From contig NZ_AP023239.1 in the NCBI RefSeq assembly GCF_013393385.1, positions 2,790,001 through 2,854,000 of the forward strand: DNA of 64,000 nucleotides. The letters are read 5' to 3'. This document shows, piece after piece, positions 46,301 through 55,276 of the stretch; the first letter of the stretch is position 1; every line of letters begins with the position of its first letter. The position numbers were made by a program, and so were the translations under genes. A model generated the notes under the pieces. That model saw only the letters and a program-made list of their open reading frames with translations, made no database searches and was not told the DNA's origin. The stretch is from Paenibacillus sp. URB8-2 (GTDB lineage: Bacteria; Bacillota; Bacilli; Paenibacillales; Paenibacillaceae).

Positions 46301-46569
46301 AATTCAAGAACGAGAAGTCCTATTTGGATATGGCAATTGAAAAACAAATGCAGATGGAGAACCTTTCGATTGATGTGGTTGATGTGCACCAGCATAACGA
46401 TAACCAGTATCTGGCCACGCTTGCACTCCAGGACCGTTATTATTACAGAGACGGAACCGGCGACGAGAAGAAGCTGAATGTTGTTTACCGCATTGTGATA
46501 ACGCCGGAAGGACAACCATTGATCAATGAGATGATGTCGTTAAATATTTTGGGAAAGACGAAATTTTGA
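43387..46569 (+). CDS. Dynamin-like GTPase fused to three extracytoplasmic repeat domains
   Basis: 1060 residues. GTPase: P-loop GEFNAGKS (48-55), TPATAV (switch Thr), DSPGF (143-147) and NAVD (201-204). A long helical stalk with coiled-coil character follows (about 280-600). A single membrane segment at about 631-650 (ALTAIAGIIAFLWW) comes next, then an acidic linker and about 390 residues with three similar units (start near 690, 800 and 940, each like FMNQVFSAIDEGN, FRVSYFDALQAGD, VQQYYSDFASAFN). These resemble NTF2-like/TcaA-type domains and should face outside. It is the first gene of a three-dynamin operon. Function is probably membrane remodelling or protection; the outward domains are unusual. 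Confidence 0.8.
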   Translation: MKWKLKLPEGLAGLERLLQSRNSYNQLAASIREIKEDADSPTLLLIAGEFNAGKSTFINALLGEPLLTVDITPATAVLTKLTYGTEKKIIAHFIDGTSRIYGMDWLEGLSAERTGEGENIRRLLDHVEVQVPNELLKRVHIVDSPGFNSNHAHHTKTVRSYLRRADFAFWLFFYRNVGTASELQEIEELKSQGAQIYGIVNAVDLHDEEEDSLQQFLSNNLRRSRMSEFFRTLIGVSAKEALEAKLEMDPLKKEYSNWAEIEHLMEEISADDTWKAKRVFQKLNELLKQLNDRLMEERSSRDFFLYEELVEGLTAGVYPELVQMKEDLLARQMHAETEVMTWKSLFDRKITSLKQAGKMWEEIDDFSRQMNQPVNAAREWRLSCMTEYERILESSADLSADCMKLLETQIRLEKEWETLDRYGIFKQKRILGFTLEQKKYNNARNGLLDRQDQVLNRINHLKKSVKQVEVNLKNELSEKISKVLEAVVRAEKVFLTRLDMAKEKYGKLNHGIVSDLDNWHGFLLAIKKQLDPIFAESDDELRPLEDYQACRYLYENIAGICKELDTETNRAAVDLLRGSLLPMKFGELTIKGTFGKGLIDTRIPVVPDPLPFHSEQRLLQVQTLRKVIRNRLIALTAIAGIIAFLWWHNENGPESREESAAVFPDTADVAADAQTDEHSVIPETPLPSETPARKDMHKFMNQVFSAIDEGNGQEYFTAEGWNGQQAFYTTKPDAIRTRTSVEKVTGPSGNEFRIQTLESYQGADALTEYQVTYGVVEFNGSYLIESVLAKKISETETAIDADGSVLRSFLKDFRVSYFDALQAGDFSLVASYLTPDGEAHKELAKYIGDIAGRGYLFEHEDFDIAGVKKTGPREYRMDTYEKFKFTDDLGEQTDYDRSKQYFIHALDREHFSIDRIAISKTIKTPITLPTAGLVSSADVAAFVQQYYSDFASAFNGGGFNSIAAYYDPKGKEFKNEKSYLDMAIEKQMQMENLSIDVVDVHQHNDNQYLATLALQDRYYYRDGTGDEKKLNVVYRIVITPEGQPLINEMMSLNILGKTKF

Positions 46570-46618
46570 AAGCACAGATACAGAACATGATGAGGGTGCG
46601 GCGGGAGGCAGTTTTACA

Positions 46619-48562
46619 ATGACATTTACTTTGGAAAGTTTCGATCGGAACAAGCGCGAGGCCATTGAGCAGTTTGACCAACTGCTGCTTACCTTTCAAG
46701 ATATGGGCATGGCGGCGGAAGTTGCCGCTATCAGTGAAATCAAAAAGCAGCTTCTGGAGGAGCGCTTCCTGATTACTGTCGTCGGCGAATTTTCACGGGG
46801 GAAATCCATGTTCATCAACGCACTTCTTGGAAAGAAGGTGCTTCCCTCAAATGCGGTGCCTACAACCACAGTACTGAATATCATAGAATACGCAAAGGAT
46901 CCATACTACCGGCTTCATTATCTGGACCCGGCAAGGCCATCCGAGATAATTAGTGAGAAGAGCTTTTTGGAGCTGGTGGCGCCTATGGAGTCAATCAAAG
47001 GAAATACCGACAGCGAACTGGAGTATGAACGTGCCCTCGGCAAAATCAAAAGCATTCGGCATGCGGAGATCGGTTATCCGTTAGAATTCTGCCGACACGG
47101 CGTTCAGCTTTTGGACACTCCGGGAACGAATGAGCTTGATCCGGTCCGCGAGCAGATTACGAACCGGATCATTCCACAGTCCGATGCGGCTATTCTGATA
47201 TTGTCAGCTGTAAAAATTCTCTCCGATTCGGAGATGAGCTTTATAAGAGACCGGCTTTTGGCCAGCGATATCCAAAAAGTATTTATCGTCATCAACTTTA
47301 AGGATCAACTTGGCTCAAAAGAAAATGAAGAGAAAATATTGGCTTATGCCCGAACACATCTGGAAAGTGTCTTGGGAAATCCACGACTTTACATGGTGAG
47401 CGCTAAGGAAGCGCTGAACGCCAAGCGCGCAGCTGCAGGCGAAAAGCTGGTCAGCCGAGGGAGACCGATGGCGACCTGGCCGATGAATGAAACCGGATTG
47501 CCCGAGCTGGAGATGGAACTGTCGGATTTTCTTCAGTACGACCGCGGCGCGGTCAAGCTTGGCAAGCCGGTCCGGCAAGCTCTGCGGAGCATTGCAGAGA
47601 TTTCCGACAGGCAGCTTAAAGTTGAAAAGCTGGCGCTTACCCGAAATATAGCGAACTTGAAGGAAAAGGTTCAGGCATTCCGCCCTAATCTTTCCAAGGC
47701 GGTCGACTCCGGGAACGCGGCATTGCGAAAGTTCGAACAGGAGATGAAGAAAGAAGAAGAGTCGATTTTCCGGTGGTATGAGCAAGAGCTTCAGGCACTT
47801 TATGCTGGAGGAATGGCCATATTCGATGTCAACCGCCACAGAAATACCGATTTCATAAACCGAGCGGTTGAGAGTGGAATTGCTCCGCGGGAGCGAGAAC
47901 TCCATCTGGAGCGTAAACAGCGGATAGCCGATAGTGTTAAAGCTGCGTTGGAGCGTTCAGGCGGAGAATTAATTCAGATGATGCAGGGGCTGCAGACCGA
48001 GCTTGAAGAGATTGTCGGCCAGGAAGAAACCCCGTCTGCTGGCAAACAGGAGCTGGCACTGCTTGGGAATAACAGCCCACAAGAAAGCAGCTTCTTTGAA
48101 GATATATTTAATGAACTGGAAACAGCCTGGGAAAGTCGGACAAGTGTGATCGCTAAAGCTATAATCGGAACAGGTATGGTGCTGACTGCCGTTGCCGGTT
48201 CGTTGGCATTCCTGTTCAATAAGCTGTTTGGACAGGAAGATCCTAAAGAGAAGCTGAAAAAGCAGCTTGCCGAGCAGTTCAATCAGTCGCGAAAAGCCAA
48301 GATATCCGGGTTTGACATGGAATGGAAAGGTGTCCATCAAGCCGTTCGCGAATCGATTAGGAAGAACGTTAACCATAAGGTGCGGCAGATCGAAGACCAG
48401 CTTCGGAAGTTGGAGACAAGCGCCGGTCTTGAACAGCATGAGATTGAAAGCAAGCTGGATCTGCTCGGCCGTCAGGAACGGAAACTTCAACAAATTCGCA
48501 CGAATCTTGAGAAACTGGTTGGCGGATTATCCGACAGCAGCAGAGTGGGGGCGAAAGTGTGA
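46619..48562 (+). CDS. Dynamin-like GTPase
   Basis: 647 residues. P-loop GEFSRGKS at 56-63, PTTTVL (81-86) as switch I, LLDTPGTNE (about 162-170) as G3 and NFKD as G4, then long helical stalk segments. A hydrophobic paddle or membrane segment lies at about 515-540 (IIGTGMVLTAVAGSLAFLF) and a coiled coil ends the protein. This is the bacterial dynamin pattern. It overlaps the next GTPase gene by four bases (GTGA). Heteromeric assembly with its neighbours is likely, as in other tandem bacterial dynamins. Confidence 0.85.
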   Translation: MTFTLESFDRNKREAIEQFDQLLLTFQDMGMAAEVAAISEIKKQLLEERFLITVVGEFSRGKSMFINALLGKKVLPSNAVPTTTVLNIIEYAKDPYYRLHYLDPARPSEIISEKSFLELVAPMESIKGNTDSELEYERALGKIKSIRHAEIGYPLEFCRHGVQLLDTPGTNELDPVREQITNRIIPQSDAAILILSAVKILSDSEMSFIRDRLLASDIQKVFIVINFKDQLGSKENEEKILAYARTHLESVLGNPRLYMVSAKEALNAKRAAAGEKLVSRGRPMATWPMNETGLPELEMELSDFLQYDRGAVKLGKPVRQALRSIAEISDRQLKVEKLALTRNIANLKEKVQAFRPNLSKAVDSGNAALRKFEQEMKKEEESIFRWYEQELQALYAGGMAIFDVNRHRNTDFINRAVESGIAPRERELHLERKQRIADSVKAALERSGGELIQMMQGLQTELEEIVGQEETPSAGKQELALLGNNSPQESSFFEDIFNELETAWESRTSVIAKAIIGTGMVLTAVAGSLAFLFNKLFGQEDPKEKLKKQLAEQFNQSRKAKISGFDMEWKGVHQAVRESIRKNVNHKVRQIEDQLRKLETSAGLEQHEIESKLDLLGRQERKLQQIRTNLEKLVGGLSDSSRVGAKV

Positions 48563-50367
48563 GTGCAGCATGGACAAAAGATAAGTTGGCAGATCGGTCC
48601 GTCGAACTCATTAATAAGGCATCTTCGCTTCTGACAGAGAGCGCCGGCCTTGAGGCCCTGGCCGAACTCCGGCAGGATCTGCGAGAGGACTGCAATTCCG
48701 TTGTCGTGGTAGGCGAATTTAAACACGGCAAGTCGACGTTCATTAACGCGCTGCTCGGCCGCGAGATCATGCCCGCTGACGTCGCTCCGACGACGGCGAC
48801 GATCAACACGGTGATCTACGACAGCATTGAACGGGTTGAGGTGCTGAACAATGATGGAAGCACGGAGACCTATCCGCTTACTGCCGGAATTCTTAATCGT
48901 TATACCGCTTCCGCCGAATTCGATCCCGGTACGATTCAGTTCCTGCGAATTTATTGCAACGCTCCGTTTATGAATGAAGATGTTATGCTGGTCGATACTC
49001 CGGGTGTCGGCGATCTTAACAAGCACAGGGCTGAAATAACATACCGTTTCATTCCCCGGGCGGACGTTCTCATATTTATGCTGGATATGACGGCTCCGTT
49101 CCGCAGGTCGGAGCAGGAATTTATTGAACAGCATCTGCTGAATAAGGGCACCGACCATATCCTATACGTTGCCAATTTCGCCGACCGGATTGATGAGGAA
49201 GAAATGGATTCAGTTATTCAGCGGCTGGAACGGCGCCTTGCTGCAGTGACCGGCCATACAGGCCGTGTTCTTCCTATTTCCGCCAAGGAAGCTCTGCTCG
49301 GCACTCTGCGGCAGGATGAAGAATTGCTGAATCAGTCGGGCTTGCGGAGCGTGGAACTAGCGATCCGGGAAATTGCCGGGACTAGCGGCAAGGCGGAGAA
49401 CAAGCTGAGGAACTATTTGAAACGTTATGGAAACGCGCTTCGTCTTCTGCATGCAGAGGCTTCGGCGGCATGTGAAATGACGGGCAAGGACATCGAAACG
49501 CTGTTGGGCGAGACGCAAAGAGTGGAAGCCTTTCTTTCACGGCGCGAAATGTGGGAGAGCCAGATTGCGGATTACCTCTCCGAGCAAGAGGAAGAGATCG
49601 CTTATATGGCGGTGAAATCATTCGATTATTTTGCGGAACGTCTTCGCAAGGACATTGGTCAGCGGATACAGCATTTTCAAGGCGGCGATATAAAAATATT
49701 GGCGGAATCGCAGCTCCCGCTTCACATCGGCCTGCAGTTCTCTCAATGGACCGACCAGTATGCCGGGTCTTTGCATACTCTTTTTTACCGTCTGGAACAG
49801 GAGGTCGGACAGGGCCTGATGAATGTCTTCGAACAGTCGGTGAACATCAAGGCATACAAGGAAGACAGGCTTGAGTTGAATGCAGAAGGCGCGATCCGAA
49901 TACAGCGGTCAGTAAGCGCGCCGGTTAAGGCAGGGCTGCTCATAGGCGGTGTTGGCGCCGCGGCTTTGCTAGTCGGAGCGCCTTTTATCATACCGGTGGT
50001 AGGGATGGCAGGGCTTCCGTTCATTTCGCAAAAGCTGGCCGAGAAACAACTGGAAAGGGCCAAGCCGGAATTATTGGCGGCGGCTGAAATTCACTTGAGT
50101 TCTCTATTTGACGAGTCCCGGGCGCTGCTGCGGAATTATGTACAGGATTCCGTTAACATAATTGGAACGCAAACCATTCGGGAATTTAGCCGCCTGGTTG
50201 AGGGAGCCAAAGCATCCTTGGAAATGGAGATTACCGTAAAAAAAGAAACGGCTGTCAGCAAGCAAGTCCGGCGTGACGAGCTGCTTGGACTTGTTGACCT
50301 TATTTCTTCAAATGATTCACAGGTCAGGGAAGGAGAAGTTACAAATGGACAATTACAGCGGTCATGA
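48559..50367 (+). CDS. Dynamin-like GTPase
   Basis: 602 residues, GTG start overlapping the previous stop. GEFKHGKST (52-60), APTTATIN as switch I, DTPGVGD (148-154), NFAD (about 205-208), helical stalk and a double hydrophobic hairpin at about 455-490 (AGLLIGGVGAAALLVG, then IIPVVGMAGLPF). The P-loop Phe-Lys-His and G3 are intact, so GTP hydrolysis is expected. Its end overlaps the start of the small His-rich protein by 23 bases. Confidence 0.87.
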   Translation: MSAAWTKDKLADRSVELINKASSLLTESAGLEALAELRQDLREDCNSVVVVGEFKHGKSTFINALLGREIMPADVAPTTATINTVIYDSIERVEVLNNDGSTETYPLTAGILNRYTASAEFDPGTIQFLRIYCNAPFMNEDVMLVDTPGVGDLNKHRAEITYRFIPRADVLIFMLDMTAPFRRSEQEFIEQHLLNKGTDHILYVANFADRIDEEEMDSVIQRLERRLAAVTGHTGRVLPISAKEALLGTLRQDEELLNQSGLRSVELAIREIAGTSGKAENKLRNYLKRYGNALRLLHAEASAACEMTGKDIETLLGETQRVEAFLSRREMWESQIADYLSEQEEEIAYMAVKSFDYFAERLRKDIGQRIQHFQGGDIKILAESQLPLHIGLQFSQWTDQYAGSLHTLFYRLEQEVGQGLMNVFEQSVNIKAYKEDRLELNAEGAIRIQRSVSAPVKAGLLIGGVGAAALLVGAPFIIPVVGMAGLPFISQKLAEKQLERAKPELLAAAEIHLSSLFDESRALLRNYVQDSVNIIGTQTIREFSRLVEGAKASLEMEITVKKETAVSKQVRRDELLGLVDLISSNDSQVREGEVTNGQLQRS

Positions 50368-50731
50368 TCACACATTCAATCACATGCATATGCACGATAC
50401 AAGCAGTTCCCATGAAGTTGCATCCCATCATTCAAATGACGGAATAGGATGGACCGACCCGCATGTGCATACGCATATCGTTTCAAACGAGCATATTTAT
50501 TCAGCTAACGATCCGCTCAAATACTGTAATGGGTATACGTTTAAAGCAATGACCCTCGATCTCGGCGACATGCATTTTGTTCAGCCTCATTATGTACATG
50601 ATTATATTAAAGCGGATGGAACCGTAGTAAAGGGCTACTTCCGCGACGGTGACGGGAATACCTCAATCGACAGACCGCTTGGAATGGGCGGCGGATACTT
50701 TCAAAATAATCCCGGAAGCTCGGATATTTAG
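50345..50731 (+). CDS. Histidine-rich small protein
   Basis: 128 residues from ATG 50345 with AAGGAG nine bases upstream. At least 14 histidines lie in the first 60 residues (for example GHDHTFNHMHMHD and DPHVHTHIVSNEH), followed by a beta-like tail ending RPLGMGGGYFQNNPGSSDI. There is no signal peptide. A metal-binding or YmaF-like role is possible but unproven. It is translationally coupled to the dynamin operon. The HVxGYxRxDG-like tail (IKADGTVVKGYFRDGDG) resembles repeats in some spore-coat or surface proteins. Confidence 0.6.
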   Translation: MDNYSGHDHTFNHMHMHDTSSSHEVASHHSNDGIGWTDPHVHTHIVSNEHIYSANDPLKYCNGYTFKAMTLDLGDMHFVQPHYVHDYIKADGTVVKGYFRDGDGNTSIDRPLGMGGGYFQNNPGSSDI

Positions 50732-50804
50732 GATTTGAACGAGAGGAACGACAGGTCCGAAGCGTGCCGTCAATCCGGTCCAGATAAGGCGTCGCTGTCG
50801 GGAG

Positions 50805-50831
50805 TCCGCCGCTGCAAATTGCAGCGGCGGA
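50805..50831. terminator. Perfect hairpin after the dynamin operon
   Basis: 13-bp arms (TCCGCCGCTGCAA and complement) around one base. There is no T-run. The 327-base gap to the next gene otherwise holds only this hairpin and the terminator at 51005; I see no gene in it. Confidence 0.5.
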
Positions 50832-51004
50832 AAGCTCAGGCTGTCGGCCATAAGACCTGAAATGCAGAAAATGATCAGCTTGCATTGCGGAAGCTACTTG
50901 GTACAGATATAGCTCGTCCAATCTTTTCAGCGTTACCGGGGAGCAGAATCCACGCCGATTGACATGAAAAACTGATTTGCCTGCATCCGGCTTGGCCGAT
51001 CATT

Positions 51005-51027
51005 GCCGCCAGAGTTTTGGCGGCTTT
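51005..51027 (+). terminator. Rho-independent terminator
   Basis: GCCGCCA-GAGTTT-TGGCGGC followed by TTTG, just upstream of the acyltransferase gene. Confidence 0.65.
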
Positions 51028-51058
51028 GTTATTTTAGCTGCTGAAAATAGGAGGCTTT

Positions 51059-52180
51059 ATGTTAAAAAGATTGTATTATCTCGATAATCTTCGTGTTTTT
51101 CTGACTATGCTGGTCATTGTCTTTCATACGTCTATTGCGTATGGGGGAGCGGGATCTTGGTACTTTAAGGATGCTGATACATCCCAAATGAATGTGACGA
51201 TCGTCGTCCTGACTATTTTTACTGCGGTTTGCCAAGCTTTCTTTATGGCGCTTTTCTTTTTTATATCTGGTTACTTTACTCCAAAATCGTATGACCGAAA
51301 AGGGCCTCTCCGGTTTTTGTCCGACCGCTTTCTGCGGTTAGGAATTCCCATGGTTGTTTATATGCTATGGCTAGGTCCAACAGCTATCTATCTTGCCGAG
51401 TACCGGAAGGAGCAAACGTATGCTGAATTCTTCAGGGAATCTATTTTGCACATTAAAAGGATCAATTTCGGGCCCCTCTGGTTCGCGGAGGCGTTGATTT
51501 ATTTTGCTCTTTTCTATGTGCTTTACAGAATGATTTTCAAAAAAAGTAAAGATACCTGGACTCGTCCCATCGCTTTCCCGACAGGAGCAAGGCTTCTCGG
51601 TTTCGCGCTCGGAAGCGGGCTCGCCGCTTTCCTTACTCGGTTTGTAGTTCCGTTGGGCACGGGCCCCCTGGAACTCCAGCTGGGTTATTTCCCATTATAC
51701 ATACTGCTGTTCATTGCCGGCATCTTGGCCTATCGCCATAACTGGCTTGAACAAATTCCGCCCTTGCTCAGCAAAGGTTGGCTGCGTACGGCTCTCATTC
51801 TGATTCCGGTTTTCCCTTTGCTGCTCATTATGACGGGAGCGTTGAGCGGGAATCTCACCTACAGCGGCGGGCTTCATCTTCAAGCTTTTCTTTATGCGAT
51901 GTGGGAACCGTTTATTTGCTTCGGCATCTGCCTGGGGCTGCTCCGTTTGTTTCAGCGCCGGATGAACAAGGCCTCCAAACTCATGAAGAGGTTATCGAAT
52001 TTGGCCTTCACGGCCTATATCATTCATCCTCTTGTCGTCGTAAGTTGTACGCTGCTTATGCATCAGGTGAACTTGGCTCCTCTGCTGAAATTAATTATTG
52101 TGGCCCCTGTTTCCGTCGTTCTCACCTTTGCCGCCGCGCAGGTTATTTACAAGATTCCTTATGCGAGCAGGATTTTATAA
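51059..52180 (+). CDS. Acyltransferase 3-family membrane protein
   Basis: 373 residues with about ten membrane segments and the family start RLYYLDNLRVFLTMLVIVFHTSIAYGG, in which the histidine of VFHTS is the conserved catalytic residue. It has SNLAFTAYIIHPLV near the C-terminus. Such enzymes O-acylate cell-surface glycans or exported molecules. AGGAGG lies six bases upstream. Monocistronic; substrate unknown. Confidence 0.85.
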   Translation: MLKRLYYLDNLRVFLTMLVIVFHTSIAYGGAGSWYFKDADTSQMNVTIVVLTIFTAVCQAFFMALFFFISGYFTPKSYDRKGPLRFLSDRFLRLGIPMVVYMLWLGPTAIYLAEYRKEQTYAEFFRESILHIKRINFGPLWFAEALIYFALFYVLYRMIFKKSKDTWTRPIAFPTGARLLGFALGSGLAAFLTRFVVPLGTGPLELQLGYFPLYILLFIAGILAYRHNWLEQIPPLLSKGWLRTALILIPVFPLLLIMTGALSGNLTYSGGLHLQAFLYAMWEPFICFGICLGLLRLFQRRMNKASKLMKRLSNLAFTAYIIHPLVVVSCTLLMHQVNLAPLLKLIIVAPVSVVLTFAAAQVIYKIPYASRIL

Positions 52181-52426
52181 CGGAGTGAAGCTTGATGCAG
52201 GCCGGAAACGCCGATACATGTGCCTGACGTACAAAACGACCGACCATTACAGCCTCCCCGATTCCAACAGAAAGCCGCCGGTTTATTGTTTTATAGGCCT
52301 CACCAATTACTTCTATACGATTTATATATTTCACTTATAAGAAGGCGGCATTGTAAAATATACATGAAGAACGGACCTGCTGCGATAATGACCGGATGTT
52401 TCGGAAATAAGAAGGGGAGTGCTGCG

Positions 52427-53185
52427 ATGAAACAGCAATGGAATACCGGTACCTATGACGCGGATATGTCGTTTGTTTCCCGTTTTGGGGAGTCTTTAAT
52501 TGGGCTGTTAAAGCCGCAGCCGGGAGAACGGATAATCGATTGGGGCTGCGGGACAGGAGACCTGGCCGCAGCCATTGCCGGATACGGTGCTGCTGTAACA
52601 GGGATCGACGCCTCCGCCGAGATGATTCAGACCGCCCGCGCCAAATATCCTGATCTTAGCTTTATCCTCGCGGACGGTCAAACCTATGTAGCGGAGCAGC
52701 CGGTTGATGCTGTATTCAGCAACGCTGCGCTGCACTGGCTGAAGAATGCGGACGGGGCTGCCGCCTCCATCGCAGCCAGTCTGCGTACGGGCGGACGTTT
52801 AATCGCCGAATTCGGCGCGCTCGGCAATATCGCTTCGGTCGTTGCCGGGCTGCCGCGCGCTTTTGCCGCGATAGGTGCCAGTGATAAGCTCCAGCTGCCT
52901 TGGTATTTCCCCAGCACGGGGCAGTATGCAACACTGCTGGAGCGGCATGGATTGACGGTAGACCTCGTCCTCTGCTTTGACCGTCCGACACCGCTGGAGG
53001 GTGGGGAGCAGGGCTTCCGGCAGTGGTTGAACACTTTTGCCAATGGAGTCTTAAGTGTGCTTTCTCCTTCGGAGCGAGAGGCGGTACTGGGTCATGTGGA
53101 GCAAGACCTGAAGCCTACACTTTTTCAAAAGGATCGCTGGGAGATGGATTACCGCAGAATTCGAGTGGTGGCCCGCAAGCGGTGA
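52427..53185 (+). CDS. Class I SAM-dependent methyltransferase
   Basis: 252 residues from ATG 52427 (AAGGGGAG upstream). Motif I is RIIDWGCGTGDLAAAI (40-55), then GIDASAEMI and PVDAVFSNAALHWLKNADG (motif IV-like). It resembles trans-aconitate methyltransferase-like enzymes. The acceptor is unknown. A longer open frame starting at 52220 exists but carries no ribosome binding site. Confidence 0.85.
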   Translation: MKQQWNTGTYDADMSFVSRFGESLIGLLKPQPGERIIDWGCGTGDLAAAIAGYGAAVTGIDASAEMIQTARAKYPDLSFILADGQTYVAEQPVDAVFSNAALHWLKNADGAAASIAASLRTGGRLIAEFGALGNIASVVAGLPRAFAAIGASDKLQLPWYFPSTGQYATLLERHGLTVDLVLCFDRPTPLEGGEQGFRQWLNTFANGVLSVLSPSEREAVLGHVEQDLKPTLFQKDRWEMDYRRIRVVARKR

Positions 53186-53206
53186 TTAACTGTATGCAGG
53201 ATATGC

Positions 53207-53234
53207 AAAGAGGCTGCACACTGGCAGCCTCTTT
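53207..53234. terminator. Bidirectional terminator
   Basis: AAAGAGGCTGC (53207-53217) with GCAGCCTCTTT (53224-53234), between convergent methyltransferase and mtlD genes. Confidence 0.85.
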
Positions 53235-53304
53235 CTGATCCCAATTTGATTGTTATAGGAAACAACGGTCAAAACACTTTGCGAGACTCATCGTATGTCA
53301 ACTC

Positions 53305-54498
53305 CTATGTCCGGCTTAAAAGGTCGGGCTGAGCATCGGAACGGTAAGATGAGAAACTTTCATCGTATTTGTCAGCAATACGGCTGTGCAGTGGATGGGT
53401 GTCCGGAATTCCCAAATGATGTTCGATTACATAGCCGATTCCATGCTCACGAATGGAGTTTTGGAGTTTTACGGCTTCCGGATCTTTCACGTGATCGAAT
53501 ACCAGGGCTGCGGCAATCGCAGCGACCAGATGGTTCGTTTCGAGTCCCATCTTATGAGCCTGGAGAGCGGGACGAACGAGTCGATCGTTCGGAGACAGTT
53601 TGCGAAGCGGAGATCTGGCCACACGGGTGATTTTGTCAATAAAATGGGGATTTGTAAAACGGTGTAGCATTTTTTCGATATACTGTTCATGCTTCTTACT
53701 GTCCAGATTGTGTTTAAGCGTCAGCATTGCGCCGGTTTCATGCAGCACCCCGCGAACCTGTTCCAGCACCTTCGGATTGGCAATGGCCTCTTGAATTGTA
53801 GAGTACCCGTCAAGGTATCCAAAATAAGCTGCGGCGCAGTGTCCGGTATTCACGGTGAACAATTTACGTTCGATATAGGGGTCCAATGAATCGACATAAC
53901 GGACGCCTTTGATCTTGGTGAAACCCTCCAGCATTCCGGTCTTGTGGATTACCCACTCGCAGAACGGCTCAACCATAACCTTAAGCGGGTCTTTATGCTG
54001 CTGGATCGGTACGATCCGGTCAACCATGGTATTCGGAAATGCGACAAATTCATCGGCACGCTTACGTTCAGAAGGTTTCAGAAGAGGATAGACGAGCTTT
54101 TTCAATCGCTGGCTGCCTCCAATGCCATTCTCGCATGCGATGATATGGAGCGGCTCAGGATGCTTTGTCTTTTTAAACCTCAGTTCGATACCTCTGGCAA
54201 TGGATTCCGCAATGTCACGAAGCGCCGACATTCCAATGGCAGTAGTGACAAGATCGGCTTCGGCAATGGACTCCGCTACTTCATCCATATCACTGATGTT
54301 AACGGCAGTGACATTTTTAACTAGCTCGGTGTCGCGAGTTTCGTTGGCGAGAGTTACGGGGTATTGTCCACGTTCCTGAAGCTGGGAAATCTTCTTCTCA
54401 TTACGGGCGACAAAACATATCTCATAGTCGGATTCAGATAAAATCGGTCCAATAAAGCCTCTCCCGATATTACCAGCTCCGAAATGTACGGCTTTCAA
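53305..54498 (-). CDS. mtlD: Mannitol-1-phosphate 5-dehydrogenase
   Basis: 397 residues with the N-terminal NAD motif HFGAGNIGRGFIG (5-17), ADLVTTAIGMSAL and the catalytic-domain pattern EPFCEWVIHK and NTGHCAAAYFGYLDG, which carries the histidine and lysine-type active site of long-chain polyol dehydrogenases. It interconverts mannitol-1-phosphate and fructose-6-phosphate. No mannitol PTS gene is nearby; a HAD phosphatase lies 100 bases upstream in the same direction. Confidence 0.9.
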   Translation of the reverse strand: MKAVHFGAGNIGRGFIGPILSESDYEICFVARNEKKISQLQERGQYPVTLANETRDTELVKNVTAVNISDMDEVAESIAEADLVTTAIGMSALRDIAESIARGIELRFKKTKHPEPLHIIACENGIGGSQRLKKLVYPLLKPSERKRADEFVAFPNTMVDRIVPIQQHKDPLKVMVEPFCEWVIHKTGMLEGFTKIKGVRYVDSLDPYIERKLFTVNTGHCAAAYFGYLDGYSTIQEAIANPKVLEQVRGVLHETGAMLTLKHNLDSKKHEQYIEKMLHRFTNPHFIDKITRVARSPLRKLSPNDRLVRPALQAHKMGLETNHLVAAIAAALVFDHVKDPEAVKLQNSIREHGIGYVIEHHLGIPDTHPLHSRIADKYDESFSSYRSDAQPDLLSRT

Positions 54499-54601
54499 AA
54501 GGGCATTCCTCCTTAATTTATCTGTCGGCTATCCATTCCTGTGGTTCTCTGCCGGCAAGGTATTTGGGGACGGACTCAGGCGATTAGACAGCCTGTTTGG
54601 T

Positions 54602-55276
54602 TCAGCTTATTTGAGTGGCTTCAAAAAGACGGGTAGTCAGATGTTCAAAATCGAGGTCGGTAAAGCACTCTAATTTATGAAGCGAAGGGTCGAAGGCCAA
54701 AAGACTTGTGATTTGGTTCGGACTGACGACGCAGTGCATACCAGCTGCCAATGCGGCTTTAGAACCGTTCGGCGAGTCCTCGATTGCGATAGCTTCATCC
54801 GGCTTAACACCCAGACATTCCAACGCCTGCAAGTACAATTCAGGGTCGGGCTTTACGTTTTTCACATGATCGGCTGTACGAATGCAATCGAAATATTCAC
54901 GAAGCTCCAATTGATTCAAGTATTTTTCAACCCATGCCGTGGAAGAACTTGTCGCAAGTCCAATCTTGAGGCCAGCTGCTTTGGCTGAATCCAGATAATG
55001 CTTGATGCCCAGCCGCATCTCTTCGGCTTCCATAAGCTCGGAATGACGGAGCTGGACGGCTTTTCGGAATTCCTCCCGGTCAATGGGAAGGTTTAAATCA
55101 GTCATCAAATACTCATACGGGTTAAAATTACATAAGCTGGTTCCGATACATTGGGAGTACTGCTTGACGGTAAGCTCTACGCCGTGCTGCTCGTAAGCTT
55201 CCCGAAAAGCTGTATACCATGCAGATTCTGTGTCAATAATCGTGCCGTCAAAATCAAATACCAATGCTTTAATCAT
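54602..55276 (-). CDS. HAD-superfamily hydrolase, beta-phosphoglucomutase-like
   Basis: 224 residues: motif I FDFDGTIIDTES (nucleophile Asp8, Asp10), a helical cap, SSSTAWV (motif II), KPDPELYLQALE (motif III) and IEDSPNGSKAALAAGM (motif IV). Most like YhcW/beta-phosphoglucomutase subgroup phosphatases. It probably shares a transcript with mtlD downstream, suggesting a sugar phosphate substrate such as mannitol-1-phosphate, which is inference. Confidence 0.85.
   Translation of the reverse strand: MIKALVFDFDGTIIDTESAWYTAFREAYEQHGVELTVKQYSQCIGTSLCNFNPYEYLMTDLNLPIDREEFRKAVQLRHSELMEAEEMRLGIKHYLDSAKAAGLKIGLATSSSTAWVEKYLNQLELREYFDCIRTADHVKNVKPDPELYLQALECLGVKPDEAIAIEDSPNGSKAALAAGMHCVVSPNQITSLLAFDPSLHKLECFTDLDFEHLTTRLFEATQIS

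Noticed and set aside
52220..52426. N-terminal extension of the methyltransferase
   Set aside because: The extra 69 residues are basic and unordered and the ATG at 52427 has its own ribosome binding site.
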